DNA of 64,000 nt from Planococcus citri (GCF_950023065.1 NC_088679.1:60388001-60452000); one strand, 5' to 3'. Numbered from the stretch's first letter, positions 12,836 to 25,631 are shown. The notes: generated from the letters alone by a model not told the origin. Program-made: numbers and translations.

Positions 12836-14855
12836 CAAATGATTAATTTAATTCAATGAACATCCTTTCATTTTGACTTATAATAATTAGACCTGCTAAT
12901 TCGATTCAGAACTAACCAGAAATCTGGCAGAAAAAAGCATCAATGCCAAAAGTTTACATTATTCTCAATTTACCGTTAATATTTTTAAAGAAAAAAAAAA
13001 TCATCACGTAATACGTTCAGGAGTCATACAAACAATACTACTTCATTAAGGAAAGAAAAAAAATTAAAACTAGAATGTGAAGGGGTCAGCGAAAGGATTA
13101 AACGAAAGTAAATTTCACACCATCCCTTCGAAGGATAAAAAAATTGGCAAACATCTCTCTCACGAATCTTCATTCAACTACAAAATGAAAATATCTACAA
13201 CAACGTTTAACCAGGAAAAAAGAGAAAAAAAAAACCAAACGCCGTTATAAAACTTTCCAACACTTGACGCTTATCCAAATAAACTACTCGAAGATACTCA
13301 TTCAGAATAAGCGACAATAGACAACCCAAAGCAATTCGCCGACACAGACTTTGCACGGTATCGCAATAAAAAAATAAACATTCGACATCAAATTATTACC
13401 GTGCACCTATATAAAACACAATATCTGAAGAAGACACAATCGCACCAGTGATCTAATTACTCAAACATTGCACTTTAAAGCATAAAGCAACAATATCCCT
13501 CAAGAAATCTCGTTTTTTTATGCGGACGTAAAAAAAAATAAGGAAGAAAATAAACGCGCCTAAAGCCTAAAGAAGAAAAAAAAAGGTCAAAACATCCGAG
13601 AAAATTTTTCTAATTGAAGATAACATCCTGTATAAAGCTTTTGAAGTACATACTCGAGGTATATGGCGCCTTTTAAACTTCATACCTAGTCTACCTATGT
13701 ACATTTTACAATCGCGGATACATTTTTTTCTCGTTTTTAAACTCGGCTTGGGGCGGCGGCGACGCGACGCACCGTCAGGTGGATAAAGAAACTAATAAAT
13801 TTTTTTTAAAAAAAAAGCACCTTTTCGAACACGGACGACAAATTTATTTCAATTTTTAATTAAAAATTCGCCTCAGTCGGTGCTGCCATCCTCTGCGCCG
13901 CGCCGCGGCTTTTAATAGCCAATTACGCGTTGGCGCGAGATATACGTACGTACGCGAGTTTCGCATAAATTTTCACAACTAAACACACCGATAACACGCA
14001 GCCGAAGTGAAGATAAGTTTTAATTTAAGGCTTATAAATATGAGAAAATAAAAATTTTCAACCTTTCGTAATGGATTACGTGTCGTCGTGTTTACGATTT
14101 TCATGTAATGTACTCGTATGTACTAAACGCAGCCAAAAGCGTGTGTACCTACACGAGAACGACAAATTAACCAAGTACGAGTATACATAGATAAACTCGC
14201 TATCGTAAAAAAAGTATATCAGTAATGAGGGGTGACAATGACAAGATGATGATGATGGCGGCGATGTTGAGGAAAACGAGACGAAAGAGACCAGATAGCA
14301 GTTTGTCAAGTTTAGTTAGTTTGCATCCGATAATTCATATCTCAAACTCGCCATCAGACTTGATTGTTGTAGTGTTGCCATAATACATAATTTGATTATG
14401 ATGCTATAGTAAAACACTTCAACACTATTCTTCTCAAATATTCCGTCCATTAGCCTCCCCCCCCCCAAAAAATTTTTTTTTAACGTATTCGTTCGTTTTC
14501 TGATCAAAAAAGTCAGTGCAATGCAATGTCAAAATGTCCAGAAATTATAACTGAAATAAGGTAAAGGGCCCAAATGTGGCCACCTTGAGTTTTTTTTTCC
14601 AGATAAATGCAACCAAGTAAACCATAAATAACGTACTTATATAGGCTTTAAAACCATCAGGAAAAATTATCACTTCAAATTGCTGATCAGAAGAGTGTAC
14701 CTTTATTTGCTAAGTTGGAATTTTCAACTTCCCACCCACCGAAGTTGTAACCTCAGATGAGAAAATACTCCCCTCTTTTAACCCTTCCCTATCTGCAAAA
14801 AAATTATGACCGATCTCCCCCTTCCCTCACAGTTGAAAAGATGAAAGAGAAAAAA
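12836..14855. other. Unique-looking sequence with a small GC-rich island
   Basis: No exon is recognisable. A short GC-rich patch lies at about 13745-13785 (GGGGCGGCGGCGACG) and another at 13880-13950 (GCGCCGCGCCGCGG), unlike the surroundings. They could mark a promoter or an untranslated exon, but no TATA box, initiator or open frame ties them to a gene. A poly-C run lies at about 14457-14466. Confidence 0.45.
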
Positions 14856-14859
14856 TACA

Positions 14860-15370
14860 AAAAAATGCTCAGTCTCTGCGTCAGCGTCAGAATTTTTCTA
14901 AACAATTCCTTTTTCAAAAAAAAACTCTCTCTGGCCCTTCAAAGCATATTGGCTCCCTCATAAGAAGCCCCTCAAAGTTGAAAAAAAATCACAAAAAATG
15001 AAAATAAATCAAAATCAGGGAAATTTTTTTGAAAATATCTTATTTTGACATTGGATTGTCCTATACATAATCCGGTTTTTAAGGAGAAACCTTCGTTGAG
15101 CCCCCAAATTATGTTGGTTCTCTTGTATGGAGCCTTCTAAATTTGGAAAAAATAAAAAAAGATATAAAATTGATGTCTGTAGAAATTTTTTCAAAATCTT
15201 TCAATAGACAGAATCTTTCTGAATAAGCAAATTTTCAAGAAAAACTTCTCCTTGGTCCTCCAAAGGATGTTGGTCTTCTTATATAAAGCCCCCAAAAGTC
15301 GAAAAATATCAAAAAAGATGTATAATTGATTTCTGAATGTATAAGTTGAAAAAAAAATTTTCATCTCTGA
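14860..15370. repeat. Three-copy tandem repeat of about 160 bp
   Basis: Three diverged copies of a unit containing a CCTTCAAAG.ATATTGG.T phrase followed by a GAAGCCCCTCAAAGTTGAAAAA-type phrase lie at about 14930, 15097 and 15252. Spacing is 155-167 bp. Non-coding. Confidence 0.65.
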
Positions 15371-15439
15371 GCAGAATACTTCTAAAAAGGTATTTTTTCA
15401 CCTTTTTTTTGGCGGCACGCTAACTCTCGAAAGTTGTAA

Positions 15440-16790
15440 GTCCATAATTTTTTGTACCCCCTCCCCACCACAACCTTAAAAAAGGATTGATTTTCGCTTC
15501 ATCTGCTTAAAAAATCCCCATTTTGTTCCAAAAGTTCTGCTTTTTTTGCTAACCCGGCTTATAAGGTTCTGTTTTTTTTCTGCCAAATTTGCCCAATTCC
15601 CAAATCAAAAAGCGTCAATTTTTGGCAAAATAGTCTAGAAGCACCCATTTTTGCCAAGATTGCCCAAAAGACCACTGCTTTTGTCAAAATTGTCAAAAAA
15701 TTCTCGGTTTTCGTCAAAATTGTCAGAGGAAGTCAATTTTTGGCGACGATCAAGTTGACGAAAAGTTGTAATGTTTTTTCTTCAAAATTTTCAGGAAGTG
15801 ATGTTTTTATGAAATACATAGTCAAATGGTCGTAATTTTTGCCAAGATGTATCATACGATAAATTTTTACGTTTTTGCCATGTGGTGAAGATGAACCAAA
15901 TTTAAGGATTAGAAGGTAAAAAAAACGTAAAAATTTTCAATTTTTCGGATTTATTTTATATTTTGAGTATTTTGAGAACAAGGGGAGGGAGAGAGGGGGC
16001 TTCCTACACGACTTATTTTTACACACATGATTGGAGAAATTTTCCTCATGAAACCCAACAACTTTAGATAATTTTTTGTACCCCCCCCCCCCTCCCACCT
16101 CAAACAACCAAAAGCTATTGATTTTCGCTTTATCTGTTTAAAAAGTCCTCTTTAAAAGTCCTGTTTTTATGCCAAACTAGCTCATAAGGTTCTGGTTATT
16201 TTTTCTGCCATATTTGTCCAAGTCAAACCGACAAGTCAAGAAGTGCCCATTTTTGTCAAAATTGTCAAATAGTCCTGTTCTTGCCAGAATTGCCCAAGAA
16301 ACCCCACTGCTTTTGCCAAAATTGTTAAAAAAATTCCCGTTTTGTTGTCAAAATTGTCAGAGAGAGTTAATTTTTGGCAAGTACTCAAAAAGTTGCAATG
16401 TTTTTTCGTCAACATTTTCAGGAAGTAATTTTTTTATGAAGTAATGGTCGTAATTTTTCCCAAAATTAATCAGAAATTTACATTTTTTTGCCATCTGATG
16501 AAGATGGATTAAACCCAAAGATTGAAATTTTGAAAAAATGATCATGAAAATATACATTTTTTGAGGAAAGGTACACGTTTCACTTTTTCACCACATAGAG
16601 GGGTGAAAAATATTTTACATTTCTAATAAAAATGGGCCAAATTCAAGGATTAAAAAGTAAAAAAACGTAAAAATCTCAAGTTTTCAAATTTCTGAGAATT
16701 GGAGAGGGGCAGAGAGGGGCTTCCTGGCATAGCTTATTCTTACTAACATGATTGGAGAAATTTTTCTCATGAAACCCCACAACATTAGGA
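15440..16790. repeat. Tandem segmental duplication, two units of about 630 and 720 bp
   Basis: Unit 1 (about 15440-16070) and unit 2 (about 16071-16790) share the same order of landmarks: a poly-C tract, TTGATTTTCGCTT.ATCTG, TTATAAGGTTCTG-type text, GTCAAAATTGTCA repeats, GAAGTAATGTTTTTATGAA-type text, GAAGATGAACCAAA, a GGAGAGGGG/GAGAGGGGGCTTCCT block, ACATGATTGGAGAAATTTT and ATGAAACCC.ACAAC. Unit 2 carries about 90 bp extra near 16520-16615. Internal GTCAAAATTGTC units belong to the GGCAAAAA minisatellite family. Confidence 0.7.
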
Positions 16791-19064
16791 TGTCAATCAA
16801 GTATTTTTTTTTCACGAGTAAAGTAATTATAAATAAGAGTCCATCTCCTCTAATCCAAAAGTTGGTCGTGGGTGGAGATAGGGGGCTAAAGTTGGTATAA
16901 TAGGTATAAGTTGATTTTACCCAAATATGGACTTTACTGAGGTTTCGGAACTAGAAAGTTCACAATATTGAAAATTGTCTTTGAAAATTTAGATTTTTTT
17001 ATATTTTGTAAAATTAGGGGACTCGCCGGTGCCACTTATTTTTCACTGAGGGGATTGAAAATTTCATGGCCTGTTTTTTTCACTCGAATTAACAACTTTA
17101 GGCGGTGAGAATGATGAAAAAAGAGTAAACATTTTCCACCATACATAAAATAAGGCACACCCTACTAATCACTGATTGCTGACACCGTTCCCCAATCCAG
17201 TGATGATTTTTTTTTTCATCGTTATTCCCTCCTCACTCCCTTTTCAAATATGTCGACGTGATATACCCATGTTCTACTACATATGTATACCTAGATTAAA
17301 AAGAGAGCAAAACTCATACACACAAATGCCAACCATAAATCTACACACGCTGGTTGGAAATCGCTTTTAATCCGATCTTAGTTTTTTCGCTCCGTCTCTT
17401 TGTGGGTCTCTTTTTACAACACTTGTATAAGCAGAAAGAGAGAGAGAGAGAGAGTCGACGGTTGTACGTATTTTACCACTTCAACGAAAATCCACGACCC
17501 CGACATCATACTGAATCATTTCCAACACGTATTAAGTTGTCTAAAATCAACCACACGCATTTCATAAACGTTTTGCGCTGAAATATACTGCGTGTCACAT
17601 ATCTCAAAGTAAAACCAGGTAACTGCCACCAATAAAACACAAACGTTGATAAAGCTGTCTAACTAAACGCCTGAAACACGCATTTTCCTGTCATGAACCA
17701 TGTAAACAACACACACACAAGTGTTGGCGTTTCTCTCTTGCTCTCTGGGTTGCTTTTCATTGAAAACAACTATACTCGAGAGAAATTTCACATCGCCGAG
17801 CGTTTTCCTGCGCTGTTGTGCACTCTTTGTGTGTACTTACATTTGAAATGGCGCTGTACGGCCGCATATTCGCTTCGACGAACAGTACCTTTGAGCTTTT
17901 TAATGCGCTAAAACCACCTCGACGATACGTTAGCCGCCAATCGTGTCGAGATTTTGCAGCTAACCGAGAGTATGAGTCCACATGGTATACGTAGGTATGT
18001 ACTTCATTTAAAGCTGACTCTCATGTTGTACATATTGTCATTGAAGAAAATACTAAAATTAACCTTGACAAACGTTCAAATACACAAGACGAATTCGATT
18101 ATGTGCGACCATCGCGAATGAAACAGTTGCAGTAAAAGTACGAGTAGAACGAATATACATAGGCTACACGTACACAGACACACAATCAAAACTTGTGTTT
18201 GCTTAAAACCATCGAACTATAGCATATTGTCGTCGCACGAGACATTAATAAATTTCAATCTCATGCATTACCGGCCATTATAGAAAATTATCAAGCATTG
18301 AGAAAAAAGCGCACACACAGATCGGCGAAATGACCCAAATGGTATAACAGCAATTGACCTGCGATAACCTATTGTCATTCATATAGAAATGTTCAAACTT
18401 TGTCAACACATAACCTATTAAATGCAGGCGGGCTATCGCCGCTGCTGTTATTTTGCTCTTTCAGCAGCTACTCGTAATATACCATATAGGTCGTTAAATG
18501 ATTAATTTATGCGACAACTGTTGCAAAAGCGAAATAAATCTTTACATTTGTAAGGAACACATCGCGCCGAACCACGCTGTAAATTCGTAAATGGTGCGCC
18601 ATATTAACTAAACTAATATCCTTTTACTTCTGGGTTTGGCTTCATTAAATTATTGTTCAATCCAAATTCCAAACTACCTACATCCAGAATGATTCAAAAT
18701 ATACACGAATCGAGTTGAAAATGAATAACTGAGATTACAGGCAAACTTTTGAGCACCCGAAAAAATAATCAAAAGAACATGCGCAAATATTTCAGGCATT
18801 TGATGAAGTGCATTTTTCGATTTTTGATGAGTTTTTGAAAATCTTTGGGCCAAAATGCGGGAAAAAATCTAAATTTCACCAAAATTGGAAACGGTTATGA
18901 ACGGAGCTACCTGCAAATTTTTACGATTTGAAATTTTCATGAAATTTTTCTGAATGAAGCTGGACAGCTGAAATTTAGTTTACGCCCTATTATAAACATT
19001 GCTAAGTAGATTAAAGACGGTTTTAGCCACCTGTCTGAATCAAACATAATGATAATTATGTAAA
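16791..19064. other. Unique-looking sequence, no gene supported
   Basis: Contains a (GA)n microsatellite at 17433-17454. The block 17170-18650 is more balanced in composition than its surroundings. Frames at 17693-17911 (plus) and 17757-17981 (minus) overlap and are unrecognised. No exon is supported. Confidence 0.55.
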
Positions 19065-20530
19065 TTGGGCCAATTCGTGAAAAAAGTCGACGTCATTTCA
19101 GGAAAAATTTTGGCTCCAGAGGTGCTTCTGGATCCTCAAAGAGGAAGGGGGAAGTGGCTCAATTCAATTCACCAAAAGTCACGAAGTACATACAAAATCG
19201 ATCACAGACGGTCACTGCTAGGTGAATCTGTCGCCAAAAAGTCACCAGATAGTCAAGTAGGAATTTTCTATATTTTGGTGACTTCTTGGTGGCAGATTCA
19301 CCAGAAGTCACGAAGTACAAAATCGATCACAAATGGTCACAGCTTGATGAATCTGTCATCAAGAAGTCACCAGATGGTCAAATATAAATTTTCTATGTTT
19401 TGGTGGCTTCTTGGTGACGAATTCACCAAAAGTCAGCAGATGATCAAACATGAATTTGCTATGTTTTGGTGACCTCTTGGTGACTAATTCACTGAAAGTC
19501 ACCAAGATTCTCCAAAAATCACCAAGATAGTCAAATATGAATTTTCTATGTTTTGGTGACTTCTTGGTGACTGATTCACCAAAAGTCACCAAGTAGTCAA
19601 ATATGAATTTTCTATGTTTTGGTGACTTCTTGGTGACTGATTCACCAAAAGTCATCAAGATTTTCCAAAAGTCACCAGATAGTCAAATATGAATTTCTAT
19701 GTTTGAGTGACTTCTTGGTGACTGATTGACCAATAGCAGTCAAGATTCACCAAAAGTCACCAGGATTCACCAAAAGTTACCAAGACTCACCAAAAGTCAC
19801 CAAGATTCATCAAAAGTCACCAGATAGTCAAATAAGAATTTTCTATGTTTTGGTAACTTCTTGGTGACTGATTCACCAAAAGTCATCAAGATTCCCCAAA
19901 AGTCACCAGATAGTCAAATATGAATTTTCTATGTTTTGGTGACTTCTTGGTGACTGATTGACCAATGGTAGTCAAGATTTGCCAAAAATCACCCAGATTA
20001 GCCATAAGTCGCCAGATGGCCAAATATGAATTTTGGTTCTATGTTTTGGTGAACTTAACAGATTGCGGCGAATATACCTACTACTACTACTACTACTATA
20101 CTACACTGAGAAAAATTTGAATAGTATAAATAATCATAATATATAGTAAACGTGCTCCAGTTTGGGCATTATAGTCAAAATTACTATAACTATAGTAAAT
20201 GAAATACTATACGTATGGTAATATTTACTATATTATAGTATTTTTTATTATAATTATAGTATTTCATTTACTATAGTTATAGTAATTTTGACTATAATTC
20301 CAATACTGGAGCACATTTACTATAAATTTATTGTAATTTATACTATACATTTTTCTCAGTGTATGTTTTGGTGACTTCTTAATGACAGATTTACAAAAAG
20401 TCACCAAGACTCGCCAAAAATCCACCAGATAGTCAAACATGAATTTCATGTTTCGGTAACTTCTTGGTGACTGATTCACCAAAAGTTACAAAGATTCCCC
20501 AAAAGTCACCAGATCGTTAAATATGAATTT
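19065..20530. repeat. 66-bp minisatellite (TTGGTGACTTCTTGGTGACT)
   Basis: A unit of about 66 bp combines GAATTTTCTATGTTTTGGTGA, CTTCTTGGTGACTGATTCACC and AAAAGTCACCAAGA. The TTTTCTATGTTTTGG phrase recurs at about 19542 and 19608, exactly one period apart. Some stretches (19740-19820) are runs of a shorter CACCAAAAGTCACCAAGATT subunit of about 20 bp. Because the unit lacks stops in some frames it creates long spurious frames on both strands (19065-19472 plus, 19359-19658 minus). It is interrupted by a (CTA)n microsatellite and the MITE at 20104-20361. Confidence 0.85.
20104..20361. mobile_element. TA-flanked MITE, CACTGAGAAAAA ends
   Basis: A 258-bp element beginning CACTGAGAAAAAT and ending ATTTTTCTCAGTG, flanked by TA on both sides (20102-20103 and 20362-20363). 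Nearly the whole element folds back: GTAAACGTGCTCCAGT pairs with ACTGGAGCACATTTAC, and the ATAACTATAGTAAAT core is mirrored across the centre. The TA duplication and short foldback fit a Tc1/mariner-type MITE. It carries no coding sequence. The left flank is a short (CTA)n run. Confidence 0.85.
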
Positions 20531-20745
20531 TCTATGTTTCAGTTGGCAACTTTTGACAAAAAACAGATCTTCTTTGGCAATTGTTAGCAAAACAGAGATT
20601 GTTTTGTAATTTTAGGTGAAAACAAAACGAGTCTTTTTGAGGAATTCTTGGCTGAAAAAATGAGACTATTGAGAAATTTTTAAGAAAAAGTGGAACTTTT
20701 TTTTTTTCGAAATAGCCACAATATTTTCCAGGCCAAGATTTCAAT
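20531..20745. repeat. Short GGCAATTTT-type minisatellite patch
   Basis: Imperfect units GACAAAAAACAGA..TTTGGCAATTGTTAGCAAAACAGAG follow directly after the 66-bp array. They belong to the window-wide GGCAAAAA family. Confidence 0.55.
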
Positions 20746-21258
20746 TTCAGTAGGTAAGATAGGTAACTGGTCTTGAATTTCCAAAATTTTCCAAAAACTT
20801 AAGAATGAAATTTGATATCCAAAATTCCAGTTACAAAATTTTTAGCATTTATGCTCTTTTGATGTTTGAAATAAAGAGATCAAGAATTCTTGATTTGAGG
20901 TTTCTTGGCGGAAAAACGAATTTTGAAACGGTTTTATGGCAATGGATTAGCAGCCACCACTCTATAAAATTCTGAAAAAATTATCAGTCGTAGGAAACGT
21001 AATGAAGAATGTGAAAATATTTTTTGATTTTTTTATAGTATGAATCCCCTTCTACCAGGATTTGAATTTTTCAAAGTCAATTTCAAGAATGTTTGGAAAA
21101 ATTCAGGGCCATGCCCTCTTGTACCTCTACTTTTATGCCAAATTTCAAGTCAAGCGGATACAAAAAATCTGAGAATACAAGCACATCGCATACCTCTATG
21201 TATACCTCCTATAGACACACAGTAATGGAAACCCCTAATGGTATGCGGAGGTACCTAC

Positions 21259-21755
21259 CAGAGTCCTGCATGGTATAGTTAATAGTTATAACTAGTTGGT
21301 TGGCAACGCTAACTCTGGTTAACTATAGAGGTGACTCATCGCAGGCAATAGTCAACCTGTCTAACGCAGCGTTGTTATAGTTGACGCGCAGATAACTAAC
21401 TTAATCGTCGGATGGTTATTCAGATAACTATTCAACTAGTTGGAATAACTATTCAACTAGTTGGAATAACTATTCCAACTAGTTGAATTATCTCCACCTA
21501 TAGCATATTTATCCAAAATCTTATCGGAAATAGGTATGCTCGTCACCCCTTGCCTATGTACTCTGAACACAACGAGAAATAGTTGGATCAACTAGCTAGT
21601 TAACCATACCGTGCAAAGTAACCGGAGTTGGGAGTAGTTGGTAACTATTTGATACGCGAGCTGTCAATAGTTATCTAGTTGACAACTCATAGTTTAGATT
21701 ATTCTAATACTCCCACAGATAACTAGTTGAATCAACTATACCATGCAGGACTCTG
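21259..21755. mobile_element. hAT-type MITE with 8-bp target duplication
   Basis: The ends are CAGAGTCCTGCATGGTATAG and its inverted copy, CTATACCATGCAGGACTCTG, which is perfect over 20+ bp. The element is flanked on both sides by GTACCTAC (21251-21258 and 21756-21763), an exact 8-bp duplication. An 8-bp target duplication with CAGRG-type termini is the signature of the hAT superfamily. The 497-bp interior has no coding frame and is dense in the palindrome CAACTAGTTG and in TAACTATT, including three tandem copies near 21422-21485. Non-autonomous; a hAT transposase encoded elsewhere would have moved it. Confidence 0.9.
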
Positions 21756-21763
21756 GTACCTAC

Positions 21764-24700
21764 TACCAACATGAGTGTGTAATTGACAAATCACAAGAAT
21801 GCAAAGATGCTGTTGTAGAGATGCAGAATAATAATGGTCAAGCTAGAAAGACTGCTGACCAAGACCATGGGTGAAATTTTCCTTTGTAAAATCAATATAA
21901 AAGTACACAGTTGGACGAGAAACTCCAATGGAATGTGAACGATTCAGATAAGGAAGCAAGAAAAGACCTGATATACTTTTCCGGCAAGTATATTTTAAAT
22001 ATTCCTACTTACTCGTATATGCACCAAATTCACTAATAATACATACGTGAACATAGCATATGTACCATATACACATAATAATATTAATAATATAAACGTA
22101 AGAAAAGATGGACAGTAAAGAAAGGTACAATGAGGCACCAAAGTAACACAGACATGAGCGCAGTAAATCTCAAACTTATGTTAATGAAGTAGTTGAAAAA
22201 CTTGGGTGGTAGGAAAAGCACTGCGAGGTAGCAGAGTCATAAATATTAAAGGCATGAGCTGCGACCATCACATACTACACATAGGCGCGTACCAGTACAT
22301 TAAAAAAGAAGGTGATGACAACATGGGAATAGCGTCCAAACAGCACTGCGGCACCGCACTGGGGTCACACAAACATTCGAGAATTAGTGACCGATTATCC
22401 AATTCCCGCGTAACAACCACTAAGATTCATTCCATACATATAGAAAAAAAAACGAGAAGGAAAAAAAACCATCAATGATTTGATTAAACTACCTTAGGTT
22501 TTGGTCAATTTAGCTCATAGCTCGGAGAAAGATAACACAACGCAGAGAGACAGAGAGACAGAGATGTATTCAAACCAATGGATGGCAGTTCTCTCAAGTC
22601 CCAGGTGCAGACGATTGTGTCTCCAATTCCTCTGTGTCCATGACGGTCAGCCGGTTTCTCATCAGACAATATGGAGACAAAAATTAACTACAACCTTTGG
22701 GTGAAATTTTTGCAACAGGTAGATATTTAATCTAAGTTCATACGTGATGTTATTTGGGCTCACTTCTTTAGGAACCTTTCACTTATTTCGTCTCTACAGT
22801 AGCCAGGTACAGGAAAAATGTGATACTTGAGTAGGTACAACATGCTTTTTTTTTTAAAAAAAACAACAAATTTTCAGCTCAGAATTTTTCCAAATACATG
22901 CTCAAAAGAGTTCCTGAGTTTTTCTCAAAATTTTAACCCATTTTGACAAATCACACAGCACTTTCTCGAAAATCCTTAAAATCATCGCCTAATTTTGAGC
23001 TCGATATTCTTAAGAAGTGTTCAAAAAAAAAAATTTCGATGATATATTCGCATTTCCCACAAAATTCTAGTCCATTGAGATAGGTCATATGACACTTTCA
23101 AAAATTTTGAATATCGTTACTCAATTTTGAACTCAAGATTTTTCAGAATTGCTCAAAAAACATTTTTATTGAGATAGATATTTGAAGAAGGTTGCATCGA
23201 ATAACTCTACTACATAATGTGCTCTTCTCACTGTTCTGAAAAATTATCAGCGCCAGGAATTTAGATTTTCCACAATGGAGAATATCGAGACAAAATTCAG
23301 GGAAATGATGAAACTAAAACAATATGACTGAAATAAAATTTCGCTTGCCTTCGCATGAATTTGTCATTGTAATGAACCAATATCGAGCTACATATTTTCA
23401 TTGTTCACACAAAAAAAAATGAATTCAATCTTTAATTACTGGAATGCGGATGAGCTCGTAGATAAAATTTGCCATCAAACGATTAATTCCAAGTAAACGA
23501 TCACGTTTACCTATGTCACTGCTGCTGTTTATCAGCAAAATACTTAATGGTTTCTATGGAAATCATTTGTAAAACTGGTAATTTCACCTCAAATTGAATG
23601 TAATTTGCTGACGCATGAGCGTGCAAATACTCACTTATGGCAGACGTTTTAGAAATTTGTCACATAGGCACTATACTACTCATAATTTATGGTATGCCAT
23701 TGTTAACAACGTTTTTGCGGTTTGTAGAAGAGATAATTCTTATAGTCGTAAATGTATCTTGTGCAAGATGAAGAGTGAGCAAGAGTAGGGGGATGAAGTG
23801 ATTTCGCGAAGTTGAAATCACCTTTATTTTTTACATTACCCAATTAAACAAACCAGTGAATTCAAAGTGAAAATTCATACAGGTACCTATATAAAAATGG
23901 ATTAAAATTTCAATCAAAACAGTTTTTGAGCATTTTAAAAGAATTTCAAGCCGAAAATTATGGTACATTTTTGAGTACCTAGTCATGAAAAAGTGTGATG
24001 CAACTAAATAACCAAAATCTCTACGTTAAAATTCCAGAGCATTATCAAAGATTTCAACCAAATTTTTTTCTCAGCATTATTAAAGAGTTTCACGCTTAAA
24101 ATAGTGGTAATTTTTCAAATATGTAATAAGTATGTAAAAATAATAATCTGCTGATCAAATTTGGAGAAAATTTGGAGAAGGATCAAAATACAATTTCAAT
24201 AAAATACTCATATGTATTTTTTAGCATTTTTCAGAATTCGGAACCCAAAATTGAGGTAAGTATGATTTTTGGGATTTTTGAAAACATGTAATGCAATCAA
24301 ACTAATCAAAATTGGGTAAAAATATTCAGATAAAAATCCAGAATTTACATCAAAACTTTTTTGAAATAATTCTGTTTTTTGTTAAACAATTAATTTGATA
24401 AATTTAATCCTAATTTTTTTTATATTTCTACTAAATAGTGTGATTGGTCTCACGGATAGTTTTAATTAATAACTGAAAAACCGGATTAATTCAAACTTTA
24501 CCTTATTTCACGAATTTATACATGTAAGTATGTACAGGAAAAATTGTTACCCATGAAAATAAATAAAAATGTGATTTTTCAATTTTTAGGCAACATGAAG
24601 TTACTGAAAAACATGAAAATTACTGAGATAATCGAAAACTTCAAGCTTGTGGATTTCTCAGTTTACCAGTTTGATTATAATCATATTATCTCATGGATAT

Positions 24701-25386
24701 GGCCAAGAGATATTTGCTGAAGACGGAACCTCTAGTTTAAAAAAGATGTTCATCGAAAAACTGACTAACAAGATCCTGAACTGGCTGGTAACAAATTGAA
24801 GAAACCCCTGTTTTAGGCACCTGGAGAATTTTTGTACATCTTTATTTATTTAATTATAAATTTTTTTTATTAATTACCTAATTTAATAAATTTAATTCCT
24901 ATTTTTTTTTATATTTCTAATAATATAATTTTTTGTTTTAATTTTTCTTTTTGATTTACCTATTATTAGATAATTTTTTCATTTTTAATATAAATAATAA
25001 TAGGTATAATTATTTTAAATTTTACACGTTTACTGAAGACACGATTTATATCTCGTCCTGGACCTGGGAGGCCCTCCATAATTTGGTTACGGGGTTAGGG
25101 CTCCCAGCGTCTATTATGGCAGCCATACCGCATCTACCACCCGTCAAAGAATAAAATTCTCTCCCATAAAACTCAAACAAGCTTGAGTAATGTTCGTTGT
25201 GACTTTGTACACATTTCAAGAATTTGAAAAATTTTCGATCATAAAAACAACAGAAAAATATCCGATTTTTTAAATTTTTTGGACAACATGGAATTAAAAA
25301 ATACGCAAAATTGCCCAAAAAAAAATAAAAAATAAGCTCCGAATAATAAAATAACTAATCAATCTTTTTGTTTTCTGTTTTTTGTA
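21764..25386. other. No gene supported
   Basis: Mixed AT-rich sequence. The frame at 22206-22478 (plus, 90 codons) is unrecognised. A short GC-richer island at about 25055-25150 is open on both strands. Its plus frame ends at a stop followed by AATAAA, and it might be a fragment of an unidentified element. A diverged repeat phrase CCAGGTA..TTTT and TTTTGAGCTC-type text recurs at 22870-23170 without clear boundaries. Confidence 0.5.
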
Positions 25387-25631
25387 ATGTTCAATAATTC
25401 GGACAATGAATACAGTGAATTTGTCCTGGCACTGCATGCACTGCAAATTAACATGAGCAATGAAGAAAGAAGTGAAATTTATGACGATGTAAATATTCGA
25501 TTATTTGTTCATTTTATCAATGTTTTTTTAGTAGTATGGGTGCCTAATACTTGTTCTATTTACAGAACAATATACGCTTCCTATCTCTACCAATTCGATT
25601 GTACAGATCAGATTTTTGGCTAGAAAAGTAG
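25387..25631 (+). CDS. Weak candidate two-exon small gene (55 aa)
   Basis: Exon 1 (25387-25488) would encode 34 residues beginning MFNNSDNEYSEF and ending EIYDD. It is followed by a GTAAAT donor, a 77-nt intron of typical insect size, and a good acceptor TTGTTCTATTTACAG at 25565. Exon 2 (25566-25631) continues in frame with NNIRFLSLPIRLYRSDFW and stops at TAG. The product is acidic in the first half and basic in the second, and matches no family I know. Against it: the unspliced frame is also open through the intron, upstream sequence is poly-T with no clear promoter, and the product is very short. It could be a chance frame or a fragment of an old element. Confidence 0.22.

Noticed and set aside
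19065..19658. 135-codon plus and 99-codon minus frames
   Set aside because: Products of the 66-bp minisatellite, whose unit lacks stops in these frames.
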